A DNA stretch of 64,000 nucleotides from Bacillota bacterium (GTDB lineage: Bacteria > Bacillota > Clostridia > Lachnospirales > Lachnospiraceae), in contig JAEWAK010000062.1 of NCBI GenBank assembly GCA_023391695.1, positions 6,947-70,946 on the forward strand, in the 5' to 3' direction. The notes beneath the pieces are model-generated. The model did no database searches, had not been told where the DNA came from, and worked only from the letters and a program-made list of their open reading frames with translations. The stretch's first letter is position 1. Each line of letters starts with the position of its first letter. Below are positions 1-8,255 of the stretch, in pieces. The position numbers and the translations under genes are program-made.

Positions 1-2
1 GA

Positions 3-1241
3 AATAATGACGTGTTGCGAAGGCAGCTGGTGATTTCTTCGAAAAATCCGGAAGGGCCCTATTGTGCACCGGTATGGCTGGAGGTGGATGCCATTGACCC
101 ATCCCATTTTGTGGACGGGGACGGAAAACATTACATGGTAATTGCAAGCGGGGCTACGGTTTATGAATTAAGCAGGGATTGTAAAACCGTATTAAGCGGA
201 CCTGAAGCTGCCTGGGAGGGGAGCGGGGAAAGGTGCCCGGAAGGTCCCCATATCATGAAAAGGAATGGATGGTATTATGCGATTGTGTCAGAAGGCGGAA
301 CAGGGTACGGGCACGGTATCAATGTGGCCAGATCAAAAAAACTGTATGGTCCATACGAAGAATGCCCTTATAACCCGGTTATCCGGCAGAAAAATCCGGA
401 TGCGCCGATACAAAGGACCGGTCACGGAAAATTGGTGCAAACACAAAAAGGCGACTGGTGGATTTATTATCTGCTGGGCAGGCCAAACGGGGGAAAATAT
501 ACAACGATTGGCAGGGAGTCGGGAATGGATCCGGTTACCTGGACCGATGACGGGTGGTTTCTCATTAATGAAGGAAAAGGGCCAAGTACGGTGCAGAGTG
601 CACCGGATTTACCGGAATGTGTCTTTGAAAGAAACCTATATGACGATTTCATTGATGAAAAATTAAATCCTGAGTGGGAGTTTGTCCGCCTGCCGGATAA
701 TGGTTCCTGGTCCTTAACGGAAAGACCCGGGTACTTAAGAATCTGGACAAGAGACGGGCAGCTTTTTGAAATCAGGGCAAAAAATACCTTACTTAGAAGA
801 GAACAGGAACTAACGTATACCGCTGAGACAAAACTGGAATTTTATCCGGACAGGGACGGGGAACAGGCAGGTTTAACCTGCTATTACAGTACGTCCACCT
901 ACATCAGGTTCAGCCTTTGCCATGAGGGGGCCAGAAAACTACAGCTTGTTATTAACAGAAATCAGGGGGAAGAAGTAATGGCAGAGATAAAAGACATAAA
1001 AAAGATGCCTGTAATCTTAAGGGTAGTGGTTGAAAATCTGACCAGAAGCTTTTATTACAGCTATGACGGAACCTCCTGGGAAGAAGCCGGAGTATTAAAA
1101 AATTGCGTTTATCTTTGTGATGAGGGTGTTCCGGACGATCCGAAGCGGCATACCGGAACCCTGGTAGGTATTTATGCGAATAACGGCGGATGCGGCAGCA
1201 GGATACCTGCCGATTTTGATTACTTTATATATGAAGATTAA
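3..1241 (+). CDS. GH43 family glycosidase, 5'-truncated by window edge
   Basis: C-terminal part of a GH43 beta-xylosidase/alpha-arabinofuranosidase-type enzyme that would remove xylose or arabinose units from hemicellulose fragments. The frame is open to the window edge. Counting from the GTG at 12, the pKa-modulating Asp is D29 in AIDPSHF and the general acid is E77 in CPEGPHI. The first propeller blade carrying the catalytic base Asp is absent, so the true start lies upstream and the GTG is internal. Residues about 205-409 form the beta-sandwich (DUF1349/concanavalin-like) domain that follows the propeller in GH43 subfamily 11/12 proteins. No signal peptide can be judged. The family call is firm; the exact substrate is inference. 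Confidence 0.9.
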   Translation, partial: NNDVLRRQLVISSKNPEGPYCAPVWLEVDAIDPSHFVDGDGKHYMVIASGATVYELSRDCKTVLSGPEAAWEGSGERCPEGPHIMKRNGWYYAIVSEGGTGYGHGINVARSKKLYGPYEECPYNPVIRQKNPDAPIQRTGHGKLVQTQKGDWWIYYLLGRPNGGKYTTIGRESGMDPVTWTDDGWFLINEGKGPSTVQSAPDLPECVFERNLYDDFIDEKLNPEWEFVRLPDNGSWSLTERPGYLRIWTRDGQLFEIRAKNTLLRREQELTYTAETKLEFYPDRDGEQAGLTCYYSTSTYIRFSLCHEGARKLQLVINRNQGEEVMAEIKDIKKMPVILRVVVENLTRSFYYSYDGTSWEEAGVLKNCVYLCDEGVPDDPKRHTGTLVGIYANNGGCGSRIPADFDYFIYED

Positions 1242-1539
1242 TCCATGCGCCAGGCAGGCTTATTTATCGAGTCAGGCTTTTTTATGTGGAATGCGTGGAA
1301 TACTATTTTGGATAGTATAAAAATAACGAATGTAACCGGTATGGAATTTGATTCGGATCGTATGGTAAATTTACATTTTAAATTAAGAAGGAGCAAGATT
1401 TATTTGAATACAGTCATAATCCATGCAGCACAGGAAATTGACGGAGAAATCAGGAAGATAAAGAAAGCTTAAAATAAATTTTTATGATTCACTTAAATAA
1501 AAGGGTACACTATAAAGGGTAAAGGAAAATAGAATAGTA

Positions 1540-1590
1540 AAAACTGCTGCAAATGTTTATAGTGTCAGACTTTGCAGCAGTTTTTTATTT
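1540..1590. terminator. Bidirectional intrinsic terminator
   Basis: A perfect 14-bp inverted repeat (1540-1553 with 1571-1584, arm AAAACTGCTGCAAA) with a 17-nt loop, a T-run on the right and an A-run on the left. It lies between the convergent GH43 gene and the AraC regulator, whose stop codon is inside the T-rich arm, so it can end transcription from both sides. Confidence 0.9.
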
Positions 1591-2382
1591 TTTTTGATTC
1601 AGTTTCCGGTATCTGACCGGCGTTATATTACATATGCCGTTAAAAGCACGATAAAAGGTGCGCATACTTTCAAAACCGGATTGAAAGGAGATTTCGGTTA
1701 CGGATAAATCAGTACTGGATAAAAGATATTTGGCCATTCTGATACGCTGGTTATTTAAATATAAATTAAAGGAAGTATGAAATTGGTTATGAAAAATACG
1801 TGACAGGTAATATTTACTGGTATTTAATTTTCCGGCAATCTGTTCTAACGTAAGGGGGTCCGTGAAGTGTTCATCGATATAAACAAGAACCTGGTGAACC
1901 AGGTTCAAATCGTCGGCCTGGCCTTGCGTCAGTTCAAGGTTTTCCAAAAGGCGGCATAAAATAACAGTCAGATATCCCTTGACCAAAGAAGAGTCTGAAC
2001 CTGCTTCATAAGGTTTTGGGATGTTAAGAAGTGCGTTCATACAGTAAGGGATGTCTTTATGAAGGCGGTCCGCCGCAATAAAGGCTGACAGGGGTTTCTT
2101 TTTCAACGGGTTCACAGACGGGATATCTGCCAGATAGGAGTCAAAAATCATCAGGAGGATACGGCTGTCTCCCGGTGTCTTTAAGCTGTGTATGGTATTC
2201 GGAAAAGATACGGCTATATCACCCGGGAATAATTCTTTTGTTTCATTATTAATTGTTACGGTAATCTCCCCTGAAAGAACATACATAAGTTCAAACTGCT
2301 TATGAAGATGGGGCGGATAATTGAGATTTGTCGATATGGAGCATAAGAAAGAGCGGTCCCGTTTCTGATAAAAGGTATGCAT
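1585..2382 (-). CDS. AraC family transcriptional regulator (cupin sensor)
   Basis: 265-residue one-component regulator. Residues about 15-95 form a cupin-type sensing domain (HLHKQFELMYVLSGE) and residues about 165-262 contain the two helix-turn-helix motifs of AraC proteins, ending in the typical PVRYRK tail. ATG preceded by AAGGAG at good spacing. It is convergent with the GH43 gene and divergent from the GH43 remnant and DUF4886 gene, so a role in control of polysaccharide or oligosaccharide use is likely; the inducer is unknown. Confidence 0.93.
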   Translation of the reverse strand: MHTFYQKRDRSFLCSISTNLNYPPHLHKQFELMYVLSGEITVTINNETKELFPGDIAVSFPNTIHSLKTPGDSRILLMIFDSYLADIPSVNPLKKKPLSAFIAADRLHKDIPYCMNALLNIPKPYEAGSDSSLVKGYLTVILCRLLENLELTQGQADDLNLVHQVLVYIDEHFTDPLTLEQIAGKLNTSKYYLSRIFHNQFHTSFNLYLNNQRIRMAKYLLSSTDLSVTEISFQSGFESMRTFYRAFNGICNITPVRYRKLNQKK

Positions 2383-2673
2383 AGTATTCTCCTTAACTCC
2401 CGACTCGTACTCTGTATGTACTTAAATCAGGATGGTGAAATATTTTAAATCTTTCACTCAAAAAGTTTGTACCTGTGTAATTCACGGAGAAACTTCAGAT
2501 TCACAAAAGACTGCGCATGAATGAGAGGGAAATAAGTCAATATTTTTCTTTACTCATATTTGCGTATCGCAGCTGTACAAGATAATTTTACCATTCTTTC
2601 CGGTTGAGGGCAATATTCAATTGATACGGGGTAAAATTTTTTTCTAATTTAAAAAACAAGAATTCTAAAAATA

Positions 2674-2868
2674 TTGGAGGATTTGGAGAATAAGACCTCC
2701 GGTGATGGTATGAAATGGAGTACCCTTAACAGCAGTTTTTTGGCGGAGGGAGCCGTCTGGGTTGGTGCGAAGATAAGCCTGTATGCCGTATCCGATCAGG
2801 ATATTGTACCTGCAGGTAAAGTATTCTTTGATTATTTTAAAGTAACAGCAGGATTGTATGAATGGTAA
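2674..2868 (+). pseudogene. GH43 C-terminal beta-sandwich remnant
   Basis: A 64-codon open frame starting at a TTG. The stretch GMKWSTLNSSF, then WVGAKISLYA, then GKVFFDYFKV matches the last strands of the beta-sandwich domain that ends GH43 xylosidases, in the order seen in such proteins. No propeller domain is present upstream (an in-frame stop lies at 2650-2652). I read it as the 3' scar of a deleted GH43 paralogue of the gene at the window start rather than a working small gene. Confidence 0.6.
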
Positions 2869-2940
2869 GGAAGCTATATTTGTATTATATTAGCAGGAAT
2901 GTTATCATAAAAGTATAAAAACTAGAAAGGAAGAAGCGTT

Positions 2941-3699
2941 ATGATTAAAATACTGGCAATCGGAAATAGTTTTTCCCAGGATTCAACAACCTACCTTCAT
3001 AGTTTAGCAGAAGAGGGCGGTACAGAGTTAAAGGTCGTAAATCTTTATGTCGGTGGATGTTCGCTGGAGCGCCACTGGAATAATATATGTGAAAACAAGG
3101 CGGATTACGATTATCAACTGAATGGCGAAAGTACCGGCAGATATGCCGGAATACACCAGGTACTTACAGAGTATAAGTGGGATATCATAACGATGCAGCA
3201 ATGCAGCGGGTATAGCGGAATACTGAATTCTTATTATCCTTTTATTATTAATCTGTCAAATTATGTAAAGCAATATGTCCCGGAGGCCACACAATTGATT
3301 CATCAGACCTGGGCTTATGAAATCGATTCTGACCATGAACATTTTTCCTTCTACCATAACAGCCAGGAAGAGATGTATGATAAATTAGTAAAATGCTATG
3401 AGACGGTTTCAAAAGATTTATCATTAGATATCATACCTTTTGGTGAAGTAATCCAGAAACTCAGAGGTATCCCTCCTTTTGATTACATAAGCGGCGGCAA
3501 AAGCCTCTGCAGGGACGGCTTCCATATGCATTACATTTATGGAAGATATGCACTGGCAGCGACCTGGTATGAATATGTGCTGCATAAAAATATTTTGCAA
3601 AACGATTTTGTTCCGGCTGCGGCAGAGGGAACGGCTGCTGCTGACGAAGAGCTGACGGTGATAAAACGATGTGTACATAGTATAGTAAATGGGAAATAG
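2941..3699 (+). CDS. DUF4886 SGNH-hydrolase-like protein
   Basis: 252 residues without signal peptide. The N-terminal GNSFSQD (residues 8-14) corresponds to SGNH block I with the candidate nucleophile S10, G39 lies in a GG turn, and RDGFHMH (191-197) supplies the candidate Asp-His pair (D192, H195) of block V. This is the DUF4886 arrangement found in gut Bacteroidetes and Clostridia near glycoside hydrolases, where an esterase acting on acylated sugars is presumed but not proven. ATG follows AAAGGAAG. Downstream there is no obvious terminator before the structured segment at 3834. Confidence 0.85.
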   Translation: MIKILAIGNSFSQDSTTYLHSLAEEGGTELKVVNLYVGGCSLERHWNNICENKADYDYQLNGESTGRYAGIHQVLTEYKWDIITMQQCSGYSGILNSYYPFIINLSNYVKQYVPEATQLIHQTWAYEIDSDHEHFSFYHNSQEEMYDKLVKCYETVSKDLSLDIIPFGEVIQKLRGIPPFDYISGGKSLCRDGFHMHYIYGRYALAATWYEYVLHKNILQNDFVPAAAEGTAAADEELTVIKRCVHSIVNGK

Positions 3700-3833
3700 T
3701 GACAGGGTTTAATTCCTTAGATTGCTTAGGGTAAGATGTAAAATAAATGAATAAGATATACAATATTTGATATACGGGATTCTATAATTGGATATATAAA
3801 ATTCTTTTTCAGAACTGTGGAATTTCATTAGCC

Positions 3834-3917
3834 TAACCGTCGAGAGCCGCAAGGCTCTTGTGGATCGAATAAGTAAGCTAGAAATTAATTGTTTCGAAAA
3901 ATGATATCCACCGGTTA
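3834..3917 (+). ncRNA. Candidate three-way-junction RNA
   Basis: Nested complementary segments: 3834-3839 (TAACCG) with 3912-3917 (CGGTTA); a hairpin 3843-3848/3853-3858 (AGAGCC, GCAA tetraloop, GGCTCT); and 3860-3865 (GTGGAT) with 3906-3911 (ATCCAC), continued by CGAA/TTCG (3866-3869/3893-3896). The third helix stacks directly on the first. The segment is in a 280-nt gap upstream of the cysteine-transporter promoter. It matches no riboswitch or ribozyme core I know. Seen by eye only. Confidence 0.35.
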
Positions 3918-3978
3918 TCAGCCGATATCCGGCCAGGTCTCAATGATAAAACACAATGATAAAACATATAAAAAATGA

Positions 3979-4007
3979 TTGACAAATGATAAAAAGTAAT
4001 ATACAAT
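3979..4007 (+). promoter_or_regulatory. Sigma-A promoter of the cysteine transporter operon
   Basis: TTGACA at 3979-3984 and TACAAT at 4002-4007 with a 17-bp spacer, near consensus. Predicted start about 4013-4015. The next ORF is the Cys-tract leader at 4081. Confidence 0.8.
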
Positions 4008-4010
4008 ACC

Positions 4011-4055
4011 AATATCTTATAATTCATATATAAATGATATGAATTATAAGATATT
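4011..4055. repeat. 19-bp perfect inverted repeat at the predicted +1
   Basis: Arms 4011-4029 and 4037-4055 are exact reverse complements with a 7-nt spacer. The left arm begins right after the -10 element, so it is either an operator for a dimeric regulator or a hairpin at the extreme 5' end of the leader mRNA. It is wholly AT-rich and has no T-run, so it is not a terminator. Confidence 0.8.
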
Positions 4056-4080
4056 AGAAAACAGCAGAGGAGAATACCAT

Positions 4081-4167
4081 ATGAAAAAGATAACTAATTT
4101 AATAAGTAAAATTGATGTGGATATTAAGAACTGCTGCTGCATGAATCATTCCTGCCTTATGGAATAA
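4081..4167 (+). CDS. 28-codon Cys-tract leader peptide
   Basis: ATG preceded by GAGGAGAAT (strong ribosome site) and ended by TAA at 4165-4167. The last third contains CCCMNHSC: three successive TGC codons (4132-4140) and a fourth at 4153. It sits 74 nt after a strong promoter and 230 nt before a transporter operon whose binding protein resembles a cysteine-binding protein. By analogy with trp and his leaders, and with the polycysteine leaders described in mycobacteria, translation would stall on the Cys codons when Cys-tRNA is scarce. Alternative: a short Cys-rich metal-binding or modified peptide. No neighbouring RiPP enzyme was seen, which favours the leader reading. Confidence 0.75.
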   Translation: MKKITNLISKIDVDIKNCCCMNHSCLME

Positions 4168-4263
4168 TTGCATGCAAGTTTTCTTGATTTTATTGTTTTT
4201 ATAGTAATCTTGCAATGGTGCAGAAATTCCGTAGGCAGGTGCATGCAGCAACTGCTATTTTTT
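4135..4263 (+). promoter_or_regulatory. Candidate cysteine attenuator
   Basis: The leader-peptide coding region pairs with sequence 60 nt downstream: 4135-4143 (TGCTGCATG, two Cys codons plus ATG) with 4242-4250; 4151-4156 (CCTGCC) with 4234-4239; 4158-4165 (TATGGAAT) with 4226-4233, one G-U. A T6 run lies at 4258-4263, seven bases past the helix, so the terminator is not textbook. An inner helix (GCAAG with CTTGC) and a later pairing CTGCT 4252-4256/AGCAG 4271-4275 could give alternative folds. A ribosome held at the Cys codons would occlude the 5' arm. Confidence 0.5.
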
Positions 4264-4396
4264 GCGTTAAAAGCAGAAATTCAGGTTAAAAAACGGGTAT
4301 ACTGCAGATAATCCGTAATATAATATTTACCGTAACTTTAAAGCCTAAGATTCCTATGAAATCAATAGATGGAATATGGTAAGAAAGGGTAAGAAA

Positions 4397-5056
4397 ATGA
4401 ATCTTGAATTTATACAAGAATATATTCCACTTTATATAGAAGCAGCAAAACTTACGGTCAGGATCGCTTTTTTTGGAATCATTATTTCTTTAGCGGCAGG
4501 GTTCCTCTGCAGCTTAATCCGTTATTATAAAATTCCCGTATTGCACAGAATTATTGGCATATACATAGAGCTTTCCAGAAATACACCGTTATTGATTCAA
4601 TTATTTTTCTTATATTTTGGTTTACCGAAAGCAGGTATTATGCTAAGTTCCGAAGCCTGTGCCATTGTAGGCCTGGTGTTCCTTGGCGGCAGTTATATGT
4701 CGGAGGCCTTTCGAAGCGGACTGGAAGCGGTCCCTGAAAATCAGATGGAATCCGGGTTAAGCCTTGGACTGACAAAATTCCAGGTGGTCCGGTATGTCCT
4801 CATGCCCCAGGCCGTATCCATATCCGTACCGGCCTTTGCGGCAAATACCATTTTTCTTATTAAAGAGACCTCGGTTTTCAGTGCAGTCGCACTGGCGGAC
4901 CTGATGTATACGGCAAAAGACTTGATCGGTCTGTATTACGAAACAAACGAGGCATTGTTTATGCTGGTAATTGCTTATTTAATTATTTTATTACCGGTAT
5001 CGATCCTATTTTCAGTTATAGAAAGGAAATTAAGGCATGCAGGATTTGGGGATTAA
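4397..5056 (+). CDS. Amino-acid ABC transporter permease (His/Glu/cystine family)
   Basis: 219-residue membrane subunit of a polar amino-acid importer. The hydrophobic segments and the loop EAFRSGLEAVPENQMESGLSL match the HisM/GlnP permease signature, where the EAA loop docks on the ATPase. An upstream in-frame ATG at 4376 exists, but the ATG at 4397 has AGAAAGGG at proper distance and gives the usual family start, so I place it there. The 3' end overlaps the next permease by 20 nt, indicating coupled translation. Substrate inferred from the binding protein: cysteine or cystine. Confidence 0.93.
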   Translation: MNLEFIQEYIPLYIEAAKLTVRIAFFGIIISLAAGFLCSLIRYYKIPVLHRIIGIYIELSRNTPLLIQLFFLYFGLPKAGIMLSSEACAIVGLVFLGGSYMSEAFRSGLEAVPENQMESGLSLGLTKFQVVRYVLMPQAVSISVPAFAANTIFLIKETSVFSAVALADLMYTAKDLIGLYYETNEALFMLVIAYLIILLPVSILFSVIERKLRHAGFGD

Positions 5057-5714
5057 TGTTCTGTTTCAAGGCAGAAATTTTGTAAGACTTTTGGAAGGCC
5101 TGTGGATTACCATAGAAATATCCTTGATTTCTGTAGCAATATCCATTGTGCTTGGAATTATACTGGGAATGATAATGTCTGTAAAAAATCCCGTCATAAA
5201 GGTAATAACCCGAATTTATCTGGAATTTGTCCGTATCATGCCCCAGCTTGTACTTTTATTTATCGTTTATTTTGGGGTAACCAAGGCTTTTGGGATACAT
5301 CTTTCCGGAGAAGTTTCGGCAGTGATCGTATTCTCCCTGTGGGGAACCGCGGAGATGGGAGATCTGGTACGGGGTGCCCTTTCCTCCATACCAAAGCACC
5401 AATACGAAAGCGGAAAGGCAATCGGCCTGACGAATCTGCAGATATATATCCATATCATTATTCCGCAGACGGTAAGAAGATTAGTGCCTTTGGCCATTAA
5501 CCTGGTTACCAGAATGATAAAAACTACCTCTTTGATCGCATTAATCGGGGTAGTCGAGGTTGTAAAGGTGGGCCAGCAGATCATTGAAGCCTCCCGTCTG
5601 ACCGTACCGTCCGCAGCCCTTTGGATATATGCAGTCATATTTTTCTTATATTTTATCGTATGTTACCCGATTTCCTTACTTGCAGCTAAATTGGAAAAGG
5701 CATGGAAAAGCTGA
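5037..5714 (+). CDS. Amino-acid ABC transporter permease, second subunit
   Basis: 225 residues, same HisM/GlnP family as the preceding gene, with the docking loop GDLVRGALSSIPKHQYESG. Two different permeases are expected to form a heterodimeric channel with the ATPase at 5924. Translation starts inside the previous gene. A 209-nt gap without a recognisable gene or terminator follows before the ATPase. Confidence 0.93.
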   Translation: MQDLGINVLFQGRNFVRLLEGLWITIEISLISVAISIVLGIILGMIMSVKNPVIKVITRIYLEFVRIMPQLVLLFIVYFGVTKAFGIHLSGEVSAVIVFSLWGTAEMGDLVRGALSSIPKHQYESGKAIGLTNLQIYIHIIIPQTVRRLVPLAINLVTRMIKTTSLIALIGVVEVVKVGQQIIEASRLTVPSAALWIYAVIFFLYFIVCYPISLLAAKLEKAWKS

Positions 5715-5923
5715 GGAAATCTTATATATGCCGTATCATTTCTCCTGAAGATATAGGATTATGATCGGATGGAAAAAAGGAAATAGAAAAAAATGATATG
5801 TGAAGGCAGATTTGGTTGGAAGAAAATTTTAGTAGAGAAAGGAATGCCGCAGGATTCTTCCGGTCCTTTATTTTATGGCAGTATCGGTCTGCCGGCAGGC
5901 AGAAGATGCAATGGGTGTAAAAA

Positions 5924-6703
5924 ATGAGTAAAAAAGAAGCTATTTTAGAGATAAAGAACCTGAAAAAAAGTTTCGATACCCTGGAGGTCTTAAAAGGTGT
6001 ATCTTTAGATGTCAAAAAAGGGGAAGTTGTGGTAGTTGTCGGTCCGTCCGGATGCGGAAAAAGTACTCTGCTGCGATGTATCAACGGTCTGGAGGGCATA
6101 CAGGGAGGCGAGATTTCCTTAAAAGGCGAAACTATCAGTAACCGGCCGAAGAATATGCATCTTGTCAGACAGAAGATCGGCATGGTTTTCCAGAGTTATG
6201 ATTTGTTTCCCCATATGACCATACTGAATAATATTTTGCTGGGGCCTTTAAAAGCCCAGGACAGAGAGAAAAAAGAAGTGGTCAGGGAAGCCGAGGAATT
6301 GTTAAAAAGGGTTGGTCTTTTAGATAAGAGGGATGCTTATCCCAGACAGCTTTCCGGCGGTCAGAAACAGAGAGTCGCTATAGTCAGATCTCTATGCATG
6401 CACCCGGAAGTCATGTTATTTGATGAGGTCACCGCAGCCCTGGACCCGGAAATGGTAAGGGAAGTTCTGGATGTCATGCTGGAATTGGCCAAAGAAGGCA
6501 GCACCATGATTATTGTTACCCATGAAATGCAGTTTGCTCGGGCAATTGCAGACCGTGTCATATTCCTGGATAAGGGTGAAATCGTTGAAGAAAGTGAACC
6601 GGAGGCCTTCTTTACCAATCCGAAGACGGACCGGGCGAAAAAGTTTTTAAATGTGTTTGAATTTGATACCGTTAAAGGTGTTGAAGATAAAGAAACAGAT
6701 TAA
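5924..6703 (+). CDS. Amino-acid ABC transporter ATP-binding protein
   Basis: 259-residue GlnQ-type ATPase. Walker A GPSGCGKST at residues 40-48, Q-loop in VFQSYDLFPH, signature LSGGQKQRVAI, Walker B LFDEVTAALD, H-loop in VTHEMQFA. The DEV in place of DEP is common in this family. It energises the two upstream permeases. ATG start follows AATGGGTGTAAAA, a weak ribosome site, but the length is exactly family-typical. Confidence 0.93.
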   Translation: MSKKEAILEIKNLKKSFDTLEVLKGVSLDVKKGEVVVVVGPSGCGKSTLLRCINGLEGIQGGEISLKGETISNRPKNMHLVRQKIGMVFQSYDLFPHMTILNNILLGPLKAQDREKKEVVREAEELLKRVGLLDKRDAYPRQLSGGQKQRVAIVRSLCMHPEVMLFDEVTAALDPEMVREVLDVMLELAKEGSTMIIVTHEMQFARAIADRVIFLDKGEIVEESEPEAFFTNPKTDRAKKFLNVFEFDTVKGVEDKETD

Positions 6704-6759
6704 ATCGGATCTGTTTAGCAAAAAAATATGGTTTTAAACCAGGAAAAGAGGAGAATTAT

Positions 6760-7653
6760 ATGAAAAATTTTAAAAAAGTATTTACCCTGCTATTTATACT
6801 GACCCTGTTAACGGCAGCATTTACCGGCTGCAAAAGTAATACGGGAAACGATACAAATGATAATACGGGTACTTCCGGAACAGAAACCGGTAAGGGCGGA
6901 ACAGCAAGAACCCTAGAGGAAATCAGAAAAAGCGACAAGGTTGTAATCGGTGTATTCAGTGATAAAAAACCTTTTGGATATGTAGACGAAAACGGTGATT
7001 TCCAGGGATATGACGTATACTTCGGTAACCGGATCGCCAAAGATTTAGGTGTTGAAGTGGAATATGTTCCCGTGGAAGCAGCCAGCCGTGTGGAATACCT
7101 GGTTACTGCCAAAGTAGATATCATTCTCGCTAACTTTACCGTTACGGAAGAACGTGCCGAACAGGTAGATTTTGCAAAACCTTACATGAAAGTTGCCTTA
7201 GGCGTGGTTTCTCCGGACAGTGCATTAATTACAGCTCCGGAACAGCTGAATGGAAAAACCTTGATCGTAAGCAAGGGAACTACGGCGGAAACCTACTTTA
7301 CGGAAAACTATCCGGATGTGAAATTATTAAAATTCGACCAGTACACGGAAGCTTATAACGCACTGTTAGACGGCCGCGGTGATGCATTTTCAACCGATAA
7401 TACGGAAGTTCTTGCCTGGGCTCTTGAAAATAAGGGATTTACGGTTGGAATCGATTCCTTGGGTAACTTGGATACCATAGCTCCTGCCGTTCAAAAAGGA
7501 AATACCGAATTACTGAACTGGCTGAACGATGAAATCGTAACCTTAGGAAAAGAGAACTTCTTCCACACGGATTATGAAGAAACCCTGGCTCCGGTATATG
7601 GCGATGCGGCTGATCCGGATAGCCTGGTAGTGGAAGGCGGCGTTGTAGAATAA
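6760..7653 (+). CDS. Cysteine-type substrate-binding lipoprotein (SBP family 3)
   Basis: 297-residue lipoprotein: signal peptide with lipobox LTGC-like FTGC (lipidated C24), a Thr/Gly/Asn-rich linker, then a family-3 solute-binding fold. Several stretches, such as VIGVFSDKKPFGYVDENG, DIILANFT, AEQVDFAKPYMKVALGV and the ASRVEYL segment, closely match my recollection of the Campylobacter cysteine receptor CjaA, more than glutamine or histidine receptors. This is from memory, not alignment. Last gene of the operon; a terminator follows at 7779. Combined with the Cys-tract leader it points to cysteine uptake. Confidence 0.88.
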   Translation: MKNFKKVFTLLFILTLLTAAFTGCKSNTGNDTNDNTGTSGTETGKGGTARTLEEIRKSDKVVIGVFSDKKPFGYVDENGDFQGYDVYFGNRIAKDLGVEVEYVPVEAASRVEYLVTAKVDIILANFTVTEERAEQVDFAKPYMKVALGVVSPDSALITAPEQLNGKTLIVSKGTTAETYFTENYPDVKLLKFDQYTEAYNALLDGRGDAFSTDNTEVLAWALENKGFTVGIDSLGNLDTIAPAVQKGNTELLNWLNDEIVTLGKENFFHTDYEETLAPVYGDAADPDSLVVEGGVVE

Positions 7654-7778
7654 ATATATTTTATGCTGCGAAGCGAAGTGCTGTAATGCACTTAAATTAG
7701 AGGAATTATGTAAGCTGTATGAGCCATAGGAAAAGTAATATGAGTTATTAATTGAAATATGAATATGGAAGTATATAT

Positions 7779-7825
7779 AAGGTACCGGATTTCTTGAATT
7801 GAAAATCCGGTACCTTACTTTTTAT
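7779..7825 (+). terminator. Intrinsic terminator of the amino-acid transporter operon
   Basis: 14-bp perfect stem (7779-7792 with 7803-7816, arm AAGGTACCGGATTT), 10-nt loop, followed by ACTTTTT. Confidence 0.9.
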
Positions 7826-8038
7826 AATTTAGATCATTATTATAGCCGATATCCGGTTTTATGCGTTCGCCGTTTCCGGCAATGCCTTTCTTATTGTCAA
7901 TACAATGCTTTTATGTTATGCTGAAGTCAGAAGAAAGTAAGTTGTTTTATTAATAAATTCCGGATAAATAAATTAAATATAAGTCACGCAGAAAGGGATT
8001 ATACAAAAGTATTCAAAATACAGGCTGTTTCATGAAAC

Positions 8039-8203
8039 GAATTTTTGAATGAAATTATTGCAAAGGTGAGAAAACAGCTGCCATTTCATTTAAAAGATAA
8101 TCCGCAGGTGATAAGAGAGATTATTACTGATTTTGACATTCTGAATTTTGAAGAATGGAATCAAAAATTTTCTGAGTTCAGAATTGAAAAAATTGATGAT
8201 TAA
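8039..8203 (+). pseudogene. Unidentified coding remnant
   Basis: An open frame between stops at 8033 and 8201 with protein-like composition (KQLPFHLKDNPQVIREII, then ITDFDILNFEEWNQKF) but no ribosome site and only a TTG near its start. The preceding sequence in another frame reads YSKYRLFHETNF, suggesting a frameshifted larger gene. I do not recognise the family. It may be the 3' end of a deleted gene. Confidence 0.35.
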
Positions 8204-8255
8204 ATTAATAACATCTATAAAAACATTAATTGGTATAATAAAAGGAGCGATTACC

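Noticed and set aside
1245..1472. 75-codon frame after the GH43 gene
   Set aside because: Starts three bases after the GH43 stop without ribosome site, shows no recognisable protein features and has mixed composition; likely chance.
3834..3917. Hammerhead or twister ribozyme
   Set aside because: The required conserved core sequences are missing on both strands.
4011..4396. T-box controlling the amino-acid transporter
   Set aside because: No specifier stem or conserved T-box (UGGN-pairing) motif seen; a translated Cys-tract ORF is present instead.
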